A stretch of 7,389 nucleotides of DNA from Ignavibacteriota bacterium (GTDB lineage: Bacteria; Bacteroidota; Ignavibacteria; Palsa-1295), in the NCBI GenBank assembly GCA_025357895.1, contig JANYLL010000258.1:1-7389 (forward strand). The letters run 5' to 3'. Of the stretch, positions 1 through 5,827 are shown piece by piece. Under the pieces are notes generated by a model. That model did no database searches. It was given only the letters and a program-made list of their open reading frames with translations, and had not been told where the DNA came from. The position numbers were made by a program, and so were the translations under genes. Numbering within the stretch: the stretch's first letter is position 1; each line of letters opens with the position of its first letter.

Positions 1-238
1 TGGCGGAGCAGGATATGCAAAAGGCGTGAAAGAAACTGCTGTACGCAAAGGGGACGGCGATCCTGCATACTTACCGCATAAAGAGAGTATCGCAAGCGGC
101 GAATATCCTATAACCCGCTTCCTCTATTTCTATCTTCGTGATAAACCATCAGGCGATACAAAAGAATTCATCAAATGGGTTCTTGGATCTGAAGGTCAGG
201 AAGTTGTCGAAAAAGAGGGCTTCTTCCCAGTTAAATAG
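1..238 (+). CDS. pstS: Phosphate ABC transporter substrate-binding protein PstS, C-terminal part
   Basis: Only the last 78 codons are present, read from base 2; the 5' end lies outside the window, so the GTG at 26 is an internal Val codon and not a start. PstS is the periplasmic (or lipid-anchored) phosphate receptor that delivers phosphate to the PstC/PstA channel. Visible family features are GGAGYAKGVK at the left edge (the usual Gly-rich GYA segment), then EYPITRFLYFYL, then FIKWVLGSEGQ followed by GFFPVK at the very end. These match the closing lobe and C-terminus of the PBP_like_2-type phosphate-binding proteins. Its place directly ahead of pstC, pstA, pstB and phoU on the same strand supports the call. 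The stop is TAG at 236-238. Signal peptide and ligand-binding N-lobe cannot be assessed. Confidence 0.93.
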   Translation, partial: GGAGYAKGVKETAVRKGDGDPAYLPHKESIASGEYPITRFLYFYLRDKPSGDTKEFIKWVLGSEGQEVVEKEGFFPVK

Positions 239-261
239 TTTGTATGTAGTGACATAAGAGA

Positions 262-304
262 AATCCCGGGGAGCTTGCGGAACCATCCGCTGTTCTTCGG
301 GATT
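262..304 (+). terminator. Intercistronic stem-loop between pstS and pstC (possible attenuator)
   Basis: The arms at 262-272 (AATCCCGGGGA) and 294-304 (TCTTCGGGATT) pair over 11 bases, two of them G-U. An inner GCGG/CCGC stem (277-280 with 287-290) closes a six-base loop. The 3' flank reads GTTTGC, so the U tract is short and the structure would be a leaky terminator at best. It lies 29 bases before the chosen pstC ATG. Partial termination, or protection of the pstS 3' end, would let the binding protein outnumber the membrane subunits; that role is inferred. Confidence 0.5.
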
Positions 305-310
305 GTTTGC

Positions 311-316
311 AAAGGA
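311..316 (+). promoter_or_regulatory. AAAGGA Shine-Dalgarno-like motif before pstC
   Basis: AAAGGA lies downstream of the in-frame TTG at 307 and 17 bases before the ATG at 334. It cannot serve the TTG, and its distance to the ATG is longer than usual. It weakly favours the ATG at 334, the only standard start codon between the motif and the later ATG at 343. Confidence 0.3.
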
Positions 317-333
317 AAATTTATCTTCTCACC

Positions 334-1767
334 ATGCCGCAAATGCCCTCCGAGCGCTCCCCTTTAACGCTGGGAAAAAAAATCCGCTTTTTTGAGTGGC
401 TCATAGAGTCCGGTATCCGGGCGCTTTCCTTCTTCTCTTTTGCTGCGATCATTCTGATCTTCATCTTTGTTTTTAAAGAAGCTTCTCCCATCTTCTTCGG
501 AAAATCCGAAGCAGAAAAAACTGCTGCAAAAGATTCTCTTGCATCAGTCATAAACTCTCAATCAAAATCCGTTCCCGATACATCGACAGTTCACGAGAAA
601 ATAGAAAAGGTCATTAAGGGTAAGGGCGCACTTAAAGGAACCGATGTTCTTGTCAAAGTCGATGAAAAAGGAAACCGCAAAAAAGTTACGACCAATGGCG
701 GAAAGGTTGAGCAGGAAGAATACGATCCATTCGCCGACGATACCAAACCTTCGGATACGGTAAAGAAAGCTGAAAAAAAACCGGCAGCTATTAAAGAGCT
801 TCCGAAAAAAACACCTGCTGTTATCGGACTTTCCGCAAAAGAAAAAAAGGATTCGATCCAAAAAGCAAATGCTCGCATAGCTCAAGCAATAAAGGATAGC
901 ATCGAGCGTGCACAGGCTGATGCTCTTACCTCAGCAAAAGATAAGGCAGAAGCAGATAGCATTGCAGCAAAAGAAAAACGGGATGCGCAAGAAAGTAAAT
1001 CAGGCACAAATCTCGGCAAGATGCTTATCGGCAATACCTGGCAGCCTGTTTCTACGGTTCCAAAATTTGGAATGCTGCCGCTGATCATCGGCACATTGAA
1101 AGTTACGTTGATCTCATTACTCTTCGGAGCGCCGCTGGCAATTTTAGCGGCATTATTTACGAGCATGTTTGCTCCGAAATGGCTTCGCGAAATTGTAAAG
1201 CCCGTCATTGAATTGCTTGCAGGTTTTCCAAGCGTCGTGATCGGATTTTTTGCATTGATCGTCATGGCTTCTGTTTTTCAGGATTTTTTTCACTACGAAT
1301 TTCGTCTCAACTCTCTTGTCGGTGGTATTGCGATGAGCTTCGCCATTATACCAATCATCTATACGATATCCGAAGATGCGCTGACGGCAGTTCCGCAAGC
1401 GCTAAAGGATGCAAGCACCGCGCTTGGAGCATCGAAGTGGCAGACGGCGTTTAAGGTTGTTTTGCCTGCAGCTATTCCCGGAGTTTTTGCTGCGATCATT
1501 CTCGGTTTTGGCAGAGCGTTCGGCGAAACGATGATAGCACTCATGGCAACCGGTAATGCACCATTGACAAGCGCAAATATTTTAGAGCCTGTACGAACCT
1601 TCGCTGCGACGATCGGCGCCGAAATGGCGGAAGTCGTTTTCGGAGACCAGCATTATAATGTTCTCTTTTTGATCGGATCGATGCTTTTCATTTTTACCTT
1701 TACGCTTAACTCCGTTGTGGAATTTTATGTGCGGAAAAAATTAATGCGGCGCATTCAAGGATTATAA
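334..1767 (+). CDS. pstC: Phosphate ABC transporter permease PstC with a large periplasmic insert
   Basis: One of the two inner-membrane permeases of the PstSCAB phosphate importer. Residues are numbered from the ATG at 334 (477 aa). The first membrane helix is about 28-47. The family core resumes at about 227 with IGNTWQPV and then FGMLPLIIGTLKVT. The helices following include LAGFPSVVIGFFAL, and the cytoplasmic EAA coupling loop (EDALTAVPQ...LGASKWQT...PAAIPGV, about 347-384) contacts PstB. Family members are usually about 290-330 residues. The excess is a 170-residue hydrophilic stretch at 57-226, rich in Lys, Ala, Asp, Glu and Ser and without Cys or Trp, between helix 1 and helix 2, where topology puts it in the periplasm. 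An in-frame TTG at 307 would add nine residues but overlaps the flank of the stem-loop; ATG 343 is another option. The stop TAA abuts the pstA ATG. Confidence 0.93.
   Translation: MPQMPSERSPLTLGKKIRFFEWLIESGIRALSFFSFAAIILIFIFVFKEASPIFFGKSEAEKTAAKDSLASVINSQSKSVPDTSTVHEKIEKVIKGKGALKGTDVLVKVDEKGNRKKVTTNGGKVEQEEYDPFADDTKPSDTVKKAEKKPAAIKELPKKTPAVIGLSAKEKKDSIQKANARIAQAIKDSIERAQADALTSAKDKAEADSIAAKEKRDAQESKSGTNLGKMLIGNTWQPVSTVPKFGMLPLIIGTLKVTLISLLFGAPLAILAALFTSMFAPKWLREIVKPVIELLAGFPSVVIGFFALIVMASVFQDFFHYEFRLNSLVGGIAMSFAIIPIIYTISEDALTAVPQALKDASTALGASKWQTAFKVVLPAAIPGVFAAIILGFGRAFGETMIALMATGNAPLTSANILEPVRTFAATIGAEMAEVVFGDQHYNVLFLIGSMLFIFTFTLNSVVEFYVRKKLMRRIQGL
1757..1761 (+). promoter_or_regulatory. Ribosome binding site of pstA inside the pstC 3' end
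   Basis: AAGGA ends six bases before the ATG at 1768. It lies within the last codons of pstC and is the clearest Shine-Dalgarno sequence in the window. It fixes the pstA start and suggests translational coupling, since the pstC stop TAA directly precedes the ATG. Confidence 0.6.
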
Positions 1768-2703
1768 ATGGAACAAGCTGCAACATTCATAAGCACTAGT
1801 AAAGGAAGCGCAAAGCGCAAGCTTTACGGCAATATATCGGTTGGCGTCAGCGGCTTTGCTGCACTGGTGATTGTTAGCATCGTTGTCGTGATCATTACTA
1901 CTGTTATCATTGGCGGTTATAAAAATTTCACCTGGGAATTTTTAACTCAGGATCCCACAGAAGGAATGACTGCCGGAGGAATATTTCCGGCAATTCTCGG
2001 CACGGTGATCATGACAATGCTTATGTCAGTAATGGCAGTTCCGCTTGGAACTGTGACAGCTATTTATTTATCCGAATATGCAAAGCCTGATTCCAAATTT
2101 GCACGAACAATTCGGTTTGCCGTCAATACGCTTGCCAGTATTCCATCGATCGTCTTTGGTTTATTTGGTTTAGGGTTTTTTGTGCAATTTGTCGGAAAAG
2201 GAATGGATGATGTTTTTACTCCCGGTACGCTTGTCTGGGGGCAACCTAATATCTTATGGGCTTCGATGACGATGGGGCTTTTAACGTTGCCTGTGGTCAT
2301 CGTATCAGTTGAAGAAGCTATACGCACCGTTCCGCGAGAAGTTCGGGATGCTTCACTTGCTTTGGGAGCCACACGTTTGCAAACGATTCGCAAGATCGTT
2401 ATTCCTGGTTCGCTTTCGGGTATTTTAACGGGTATGATCCTTGCGATCAGCCGCGGAGCCGGAGAAGTTGCGCCGATCCTTTTCACAGGAGCAGCGTTCT
2501 TCCTGCCGCAAATACCCCATGCGCTGACAAGCCAGTTCATGCACTTAGGATATCATATTTATGTTCTATCAACGCAATCGGCAAACGTCGATAAGACGAT
2601 TCCCCTACAATATACAACGACGATGGTATTACTCTTATTGACGTTCACGCTGAATATTTCTGCCGTCATCTTGCGCTCACGATTGAGAAATAAATTAAAG
2701 TAA
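1768..2703 (+). CDS. pstA: Phosphate ABC transporter permease PstA
   Basis: Second inner-membrane permease of the phosphate importer, pairing with PstC. At 311 aa it has normal family length. After a short basic cytoplasmic tail come about six hydrophobic segments (near 29-49, 72-96, 117-142, 162-181, 213-235, 283-303). Between helices 1 and 2 is the PstA hallmark GGIFPAILGT (70-79), then IPSIVFGLFGL (125-135). The EAA loop is at 182-219, with EEAIRTVPREVRDASLALGA and then IPGSLSGI, and it docks on the ATPase PstB. SRGAGEVAPILFTGA (228-242) is the conserved segment that follows. Unlike PstC next to it, PstA carries no insert. It follows the pstC stop with no gap and precedes pstB by 10 bases, so it is one member of a co-transcribed set. 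Confidence 0.96.
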   Translation: MEQAATFISTSKGSAKRKLYGNISVGVSGFAALVIVSIVVVIITTVIIGGYKNFTWEFLTQDPTEGMTAGGIFPAILGTVIMTMLMSVMAVPLGTVTAIYLSEYAKPDSKFARTIRFAVNTLASIPSIVFGLFGLGFFVQFVGKGMDDVFTPGTLVWGQPNILWASMTMGLLTLPVVIVSVEEAIRTVPREVRDASLALGATRLQTIRKIVIPGSLSGILTGMILAISRGAGEVAPILFTGAAFFLPQIPHALTSQFMHLGYHIYVLSTQSANVDKTIPLQYTTTMVLLLLTFTLNISAVILRSRLRNKLK

Positions 2704-2713
2704 GAAAAAATTT

Positions 2714-3562
2714 ATGGAAACGATGGAAATACAAAAAAATCAGGAAGCAGGTACACCAGAAATAAAAACTGTTATGCGGTCTGCTCCGAGATCGGCAGTA
2801 CTACATTACGAAACAAAAGTTTCGACGCGGGACCTCAATCTTTTTTATGGGACAAAACAAGCCCTGAAAGATGTATCACTTGATATTCCAGTTAAGCAGG
2901 TAACTGCATTCATTGGACCTTCGGGCTGTGGAAAATCAACCTATTTGCGGACATTGAACCGGATGAACGATACGATTCCCGGATGTACGATCACCGGTGA
3001 AGTAAAATTTGATGGTATTGATATATACGATCCGAAGCTTGATGTGGTCGAACTTCGCAAGCGCGTAGGCATGGTATTTCAGAAATCAAATCCTTTCCCA
3101 AAATCGATTTGGGAAAATGTTGCATACGGTCCGAAAATATTAGGTGAAAAAAATAAAACTACCTTGAATGAGATCGTTGAAAAAAGTTTGCGCCGCGCTG
3201 CGATCTGGGAAGAAACAAAGGACAGACTTCACCACTCGGCTTTAGGATTTTCCGGCGGCCAACAGCAAAGGCTTTGCATCGCCAGAGCGCTTGCAACTAA
3301 TCCTGAAGTGATCTTGATGGATGAGCCGGCAAGCGCACTCGATCCGATCTCTACTGCGAAGATCGAAGAACTAATTTTTGAGCTTAAGAAGGAATACACC
3401 ATCATTATCGTCACGCATAATATGCAGCAAGCAGCACGTGTCAGCGATATAACGGCATTCTTTTATATCGGCGAACTGATCGAAGTAGGCGAAACGCGCG
3501 ATATGTTCACCAATCCGAAAAAGAAACAGACAGAAGATTATATTACGGGAAGATTCGGATAA
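2714..3562 (+). CDS. pstB: Phosphate ABC transporter ATP-binding protein PstB
   Basis: Cytoplasmic ATPase that powers phosphate import through PstC/PstA. At 282 aa it has all the ABC landmarks: aromatic A-loop Tyr45, Walker A GPSGCGKST (68-76), the PstB-type NRMND (82-86), Q-loop Gln123 within VFQKSNPFP, signature SGGQQQRLCIARAL (180-193), Walker B VILMDEP (199-205), D-loop SALD (207-210) and the switch His235 in VTHNM. The residue before SGGQ is Phe rather than the usual Leu, a mild substitution. About 35 N-terminal residues precede the ABC core, somewhat more than in the shortest homologues, so the ATGs at 2723 or 2774 are alternative starts; no clear ribosome binding site separates them. 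The enzyme is expected to be active. Confidence 0.97.
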   Translation: METMEIQKNQEAGTPEIKTVMRSAPRSAVLHYETKVSTRDLNLFYGTKQALKDVSLDIPVKQVTAFIGPSGCGKSTYLRTLNRMNDTIPGCTITGEVKFDGIDIYDPKLDVVELRKRVGMVFQKSNPFPKSIWENVAYGPKILGEKNKTTLNEIVEKSLRRAAIWEETKDRLHHSALGFSGGQQQRLCIARALATNPEVILMDEPASALDPISTAKIEELIFELKKEYTIIIVTHNMQQAARVSDITAFFYIGELIEVGETRDMFTNPKKKQTEDYITGRFG

Positions 3563-3569
3563 ACAAATA

Positions 3570-4337
3570 ATGAGATCATTTCGCGCAAGATTTTTAAATA
3601 CTACACAAGCTAAAACAGAGCAAACTATGTCAGCAGCACTCCACACTCCGCGTGTACACCGTCATTTTGAGGATGAGCTGGAAAAGCTTCGCGCTTTGCT
3701 TATCCGCATGGGCTCGCTTGTCGATGAACAGGTCGAGCTTGCTTCGCGTGCAGTCCTACAGAACGATATGGAAGCTGCACGTTTTGTATTGAAACGTGAA
3801 GCACGCGTCAATGAATACGATCTGATGGTCGATGGATTATGCCAGCGTATCCTGGCGCTGACGCAGCCTGTTGCCATTGATTTGCGAATGCTTATTGCAG
3901 CCATGCGCATTGATAGTGAGTTCGAACGCATCGGAGATATTGCTGTGAATTTTGCCGAACGTGTGCAGCCTTTAGGAGGATCCTCAGCCATCTTAGAGCG
4001 CGTAGGAATAACCGAGATGCTTTCCGAAGCGATGAAGATGTTCAGGGATGCCTTCGATGCCTTTATTAATAATGATGCGGAGTTAGCGCGTTCACTATTC
4101 GAACGTGATGATACGGTTGACGATCTTGCACGTGATGCCTTTGAAAAACTTATCGTTGAAATGAAACGCGATCCCATTCAGATCGAACCTGCTGCACATG
4201 CTATGGCTCTTCTTCGCCATGTCGAACGCCTCGCCGATCATGCTACGAACATAGCAGAAGATGTCGTCTTTATCGTCGAAGCCAAGATGATGAAACATCA
4301 TGTTCCGGAGAATGTAAGTTCGAAAGATGAGGACTAA
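3570..4337 (+). CDS. phoU: Phosphate transport system regulator PhoU
   Basis: PhoU couples the Pst transporter to phosphate-responsive signalling, in well-studied species by linking PstB to the PhoR kinase, and limits phosphate uptake. It is a cytoplasmic, all-helical protein of two repeated three-helix bundles that bind metal clusters. Both repeats are visible: the first carries E119-R-I-G-D123 with N127 and E130, the second E219-R-L-A-D223 with N227 and E230, which are the two E-x-x-x-D metal motifs. The stretch RHFEDELEKL (31-40) is the typical N-terminal opening. From ATG 3570 it is 255 aa. The ATG at 3627 would give 236 aa and fits the usual family length and start better, since the first 19 residues are basic and not family-like. 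The gene lies seven bases after pstB. Its TAA overlaps the stop of the convergent transporter gene by 4 bases. Confidence 0.94.
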   Translation: MRSFRARFLNTTQAKTEQTMSAALHTPRVHRHFEDELEKLRALLIRMGSLVDEQVELASRAVLQNDMEAARFVLKREARVNEYDLMVDGLCQRILALTQPVAIDLRMLIAAMRIDSEFERIGDIAVNFAERVQPLGGSSAILERVGITEMLSEAMKMFRDAFDAFINNDAELARSLFERDDTVDDLARDAFEKLIVEMKRDPIQIEPAAHAMALLRHVERLADHATNIAEDVVFIVEAKMMKHHVPENVSSKDED

Positions 4338-5233
4338 GACATTGGAATTGAAATAGCAGGCTTCCTTCCCTCGTAAAATGTGCGAACGATAACGACAGTT
4401 AAGATGATCACGCCGCCAATGATCGCATATTCACTTGGTGCCTCATGAACACCAAAATACACCCAAACCGGATTGAGCACAGGCTCCAGCATGGAAAGAA
4501 GTAATGCATCCAAAGCGCGGACATGAGGAATGCCTTTAGTAAAAAGCGCATAGGGAACGCCGATCTGCATCACGCCTAAGAAGCAAAGCATCCCAACTTC
4601 TTCGATATTCTTCGGAATGACAATTGCGTTACCTGTAAGAGTGATAATAAGCATAACCACGACGATGATAAGATGTCCGACTATCACCGATTGCCAGCGC
4701 ATTGCCTCGCTTGTTTTCTCATGCTTCAGAAGCAGTGTGTAACCTGCAAAACAAATGCCGCTTATAAGAGCAAGAATATTTCCGATCACAGATGTTGTTT
4801 CGAATTGTCCCACAAAAAAAAGTCCCATTGCCGCTATTGTGATCAGAACTGCAATAATATCAGCACGTTTAACTTTTGTGCGAGAGATAATAGGATCGAA
4901 AAATAGAACATAGACCGGCGCAGTATATTGAAGAAAGATAGCATTCGCACTCGTTGTAAGTTTAGTTGCCATCACGAAAAGCACGAGAAGCGAGGCATAG
5001 ACCATTGCAGTAGCGAGTGTCCGAAGCGAGTACCATTCGCGGGAATCTAACTTTTTAACACCTGAAAAATTTATACGATAAAAAATGTAGAGGGTGATCG
5101 CCGCAAGAGACGAGCGCCAAAGTGAAATACCAAAAGCATCAAGTGAAATATACTTGATAAAAAAGCCTCCCGAGCTCCAGAATACTGCCGCTGCAAGAAT
5201 AAAAAAAGAACCGCGGCGCTTTAACTTTGACAT
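4334..5233 (-). CDS. EamA/DMT-family transporter, substrate unknown
   Basis: An inner-membrane protein of the drug/metabolite transporter superfamily, whose members usually export or import amino acids, metabolites or drugs. At 299 aa it has the standard length and about ten hydrophobic helices (near 9-28, 34-53, 70-89, 93-114, 123-142, 150-169, 181-200, 214-233, 239-260, 268-287). These form two EamA repeats. Typical signatures are SSGGFFIKY in helix 1, TTSANAIFLQYTAPVYVLFF at 93-112 closing the first half, and LLSMLEPVLNPVWVYF at 245-260 at the equivalent place in the second. The C-terminus after helix 10 is short and basic (YEGRKP). Substrate cannot be read from the sequence. The gene is convergent with phoU, and the lipoprotein gene lies 69 bases upstream on the same strand, so co-transcription is possible. 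No Shine-Dalgarno sequence precedes the ATG. Confidence 0.92.
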   Translation of the reverse strand: MSKLKRRGSFFILAAAVFWSSGGFFIKYISLDAFGISLWRSSLAAITLYIFYRINFSGVKKLDSREWYSLRTLATAMVYASLLVLFVMATKLTTSANAIFLQYTAPVYVLFFDPIISRTKVKRADIIAVLITIAAMGLFFVGQFETTSVIGNILALISGICFAGYTLLLKHEKTSEAMRWQSVIVGHLIIVVVMLIITLTGNAIVIPKNIEEVGMLCFLGVMQIGVPYALFTKGIPHVRALDALLLSMLEPVLNPVWVYFGVHEAPSEYAIIGGVIILTVVIVRTFYEGRKPAISIPMS

Positions 5234-5276
5234 AGTTTGAAAGATTAATTATGAATCAAGAGAACAAGCCATCTTA

Positions 5277-5299
5277 TTCATATTTCCTATTTCATATTT
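5277..5299. repeat. AT-rich tandem direct repeat between transporter and lipoprotein genes
   Basis: TTCATATTT occurs at 5277-5285 and again at 5291-5299, a 14-base period. It occupies part of the 69-base spacer between the two - strand genes. No hairpin or U-tract terminator is apparent in this spacer. It may be only low-complexity spacer DNA. Confidence 0.4.
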
Positions 5300-5302
5300 T
5301 TC

Positions 5303-5686
5303 TCAATGCTTTCCCCATCCGAGCCTATCACCTTCTTCGAGGATCGCTTTCAGTTCATCGACCGTAATTTTCTTTTCTTTAGTAAATTTATTTATTTGCT
5401 CTTCCGTGATCCCCGGCTTACGAATTTCTCTGAATGCATGATAGATCCTGGCAACTTCAACAGCATTAAAACGCTGAAGCATCACTTCATGCTCAGGGCT
5501 GCGGAGGCTTGATTGATCTATAAGAAGACCGGTTGCCGTATCTTTTTTGGGTTTAATTTCTGGAAGAGGATCTATATCCATTCTTCGCGAAAGCAAACTA
5601 TCATTCCCTTGTGCAGGCTTATCGTCCATTTTTGAACATGCCATGAATAGCGGCAGCAGTGAAAAAACAAAAAGAAAACGATTCAT
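5303..5686 (-). CDS. Small predicted lipoprotein of unknown function
   Basis: I do not recognise this 127-aa protein. It opens with a short basic start (MNR), a hydrophobic stretch at 4-14, and a cysteine at 17 in the context LFMAC, which reads as a type II signal peptide. Phe at -3 is unusual for a lipobox, but the rest fits. Ser follows the Cys, so there is no Asp retention signal and, by the E. coli rule, outer-membrane placement is likelier. Residues 18-60 are polar and Pro/Asp-rich, probably a flexible linker. Residues 63-127 look like a compact helical domain, with HEVMLQRFNAVEVARIYHAF, then ITEEQINKFTKEKKITVDEL and a closing GDRLGWGKH. The mature protein would have about 111 residues. 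It is divergent from the hydrolase gene and upstream of the EamA transporter gene. No Shine-Dalgarno sequence is visible. Confidence 0.75.
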   Translation of the reverse strand: MNRFLFVFSLLPLFMACSKMDDKPAQGNDSLLSRRMDIDPLPEIKPKKDTATGLLIDQSSLRSPEHEVMLQRFNAVEVARIYHAFREIRKPGITEEQINKFTKEKKITVDELKAILEEGDRLGWGKH

Positions 5687-5778
5687 AGGATATTGAGTAA
5701 TTTATAAAGTAAAATCCATGTGAAGAATGTAGAATTTACGGGCTGAGTTCCATATTGAATTCCCTTTCTAGTTTTGAC

Positions 5779-5807
5779 GTTACATCTCCGTTCAGAATTT
5801 TTATATT
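5779..5807 (+). promoter_or_regulatory. Candidate promoter for the FAH-family gene
   Basis: GTTACA (5779-5784) and TATATT (5802-5807) are separated by exactly 17 bases and match four and five of six bases of the -35 and -10 consensus. TATATTTT is also close to the TAnnTTTG -7 element of Bacteroidota. Transcription would begin near 5814, leaving a leader of about 14 bases. The 141-base divergent region to the lipoprotein gene is AT-rich, so chance matches are likely. Confidence 0.3.
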
Positions 5808-5827
5808 TTACTAAACTTTTCAGAATC

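Noticed and set aside
562..885. Two overlapping antisense open frames opposite the PstC insert
   Set aside because: They arise because the Lys/Glu-rich insert (AAA, GAA codons) reads as Phe/Ser-rich stop-free sequence on the complement. No motif supports coding.
502..1011. Possibility that the PstC insert is a frameshifted or inserted mobile sequence
   Set aside because: The frame is continuous on both sides, there are no terminal repeats or target duplications, and base composition matches the neighbours.
882..1265. Open frame antisense to pstC (127 codons, - strand)
   Set aside because: Overlaps the pstC insert and core on the other strand, has no start signal and no family features.
2064..2540. 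Open frame antisense to pstA (158 codons, - strand)
   Set aside because: Low-information composition and no domain signature; the opposite strand is strongly conserved PstA.
3662..4177. Long open frame antisense to phoU (171 codons, - strand)
   Set aside because: Very rich in Ser and Arg with no recognisable domain, and fully opposite a conserved phoU. It is explained by phoU codon use.
4673..4906. Cys/His-rich 77-codon frame on the + strand inside the transporter gene
   Set aside because: The Cys and His pairs hint at a zinc-binding peptide, but spacing is irregular and it lies opposite a well-supported EamA gene.
5774..5827. TTG start extending the FAH-family protein by 18 residues
   Set aside because: The added residues are not family-like and overlap the likely promoter; ATG 5828 begins the expected MKFVTYKG.
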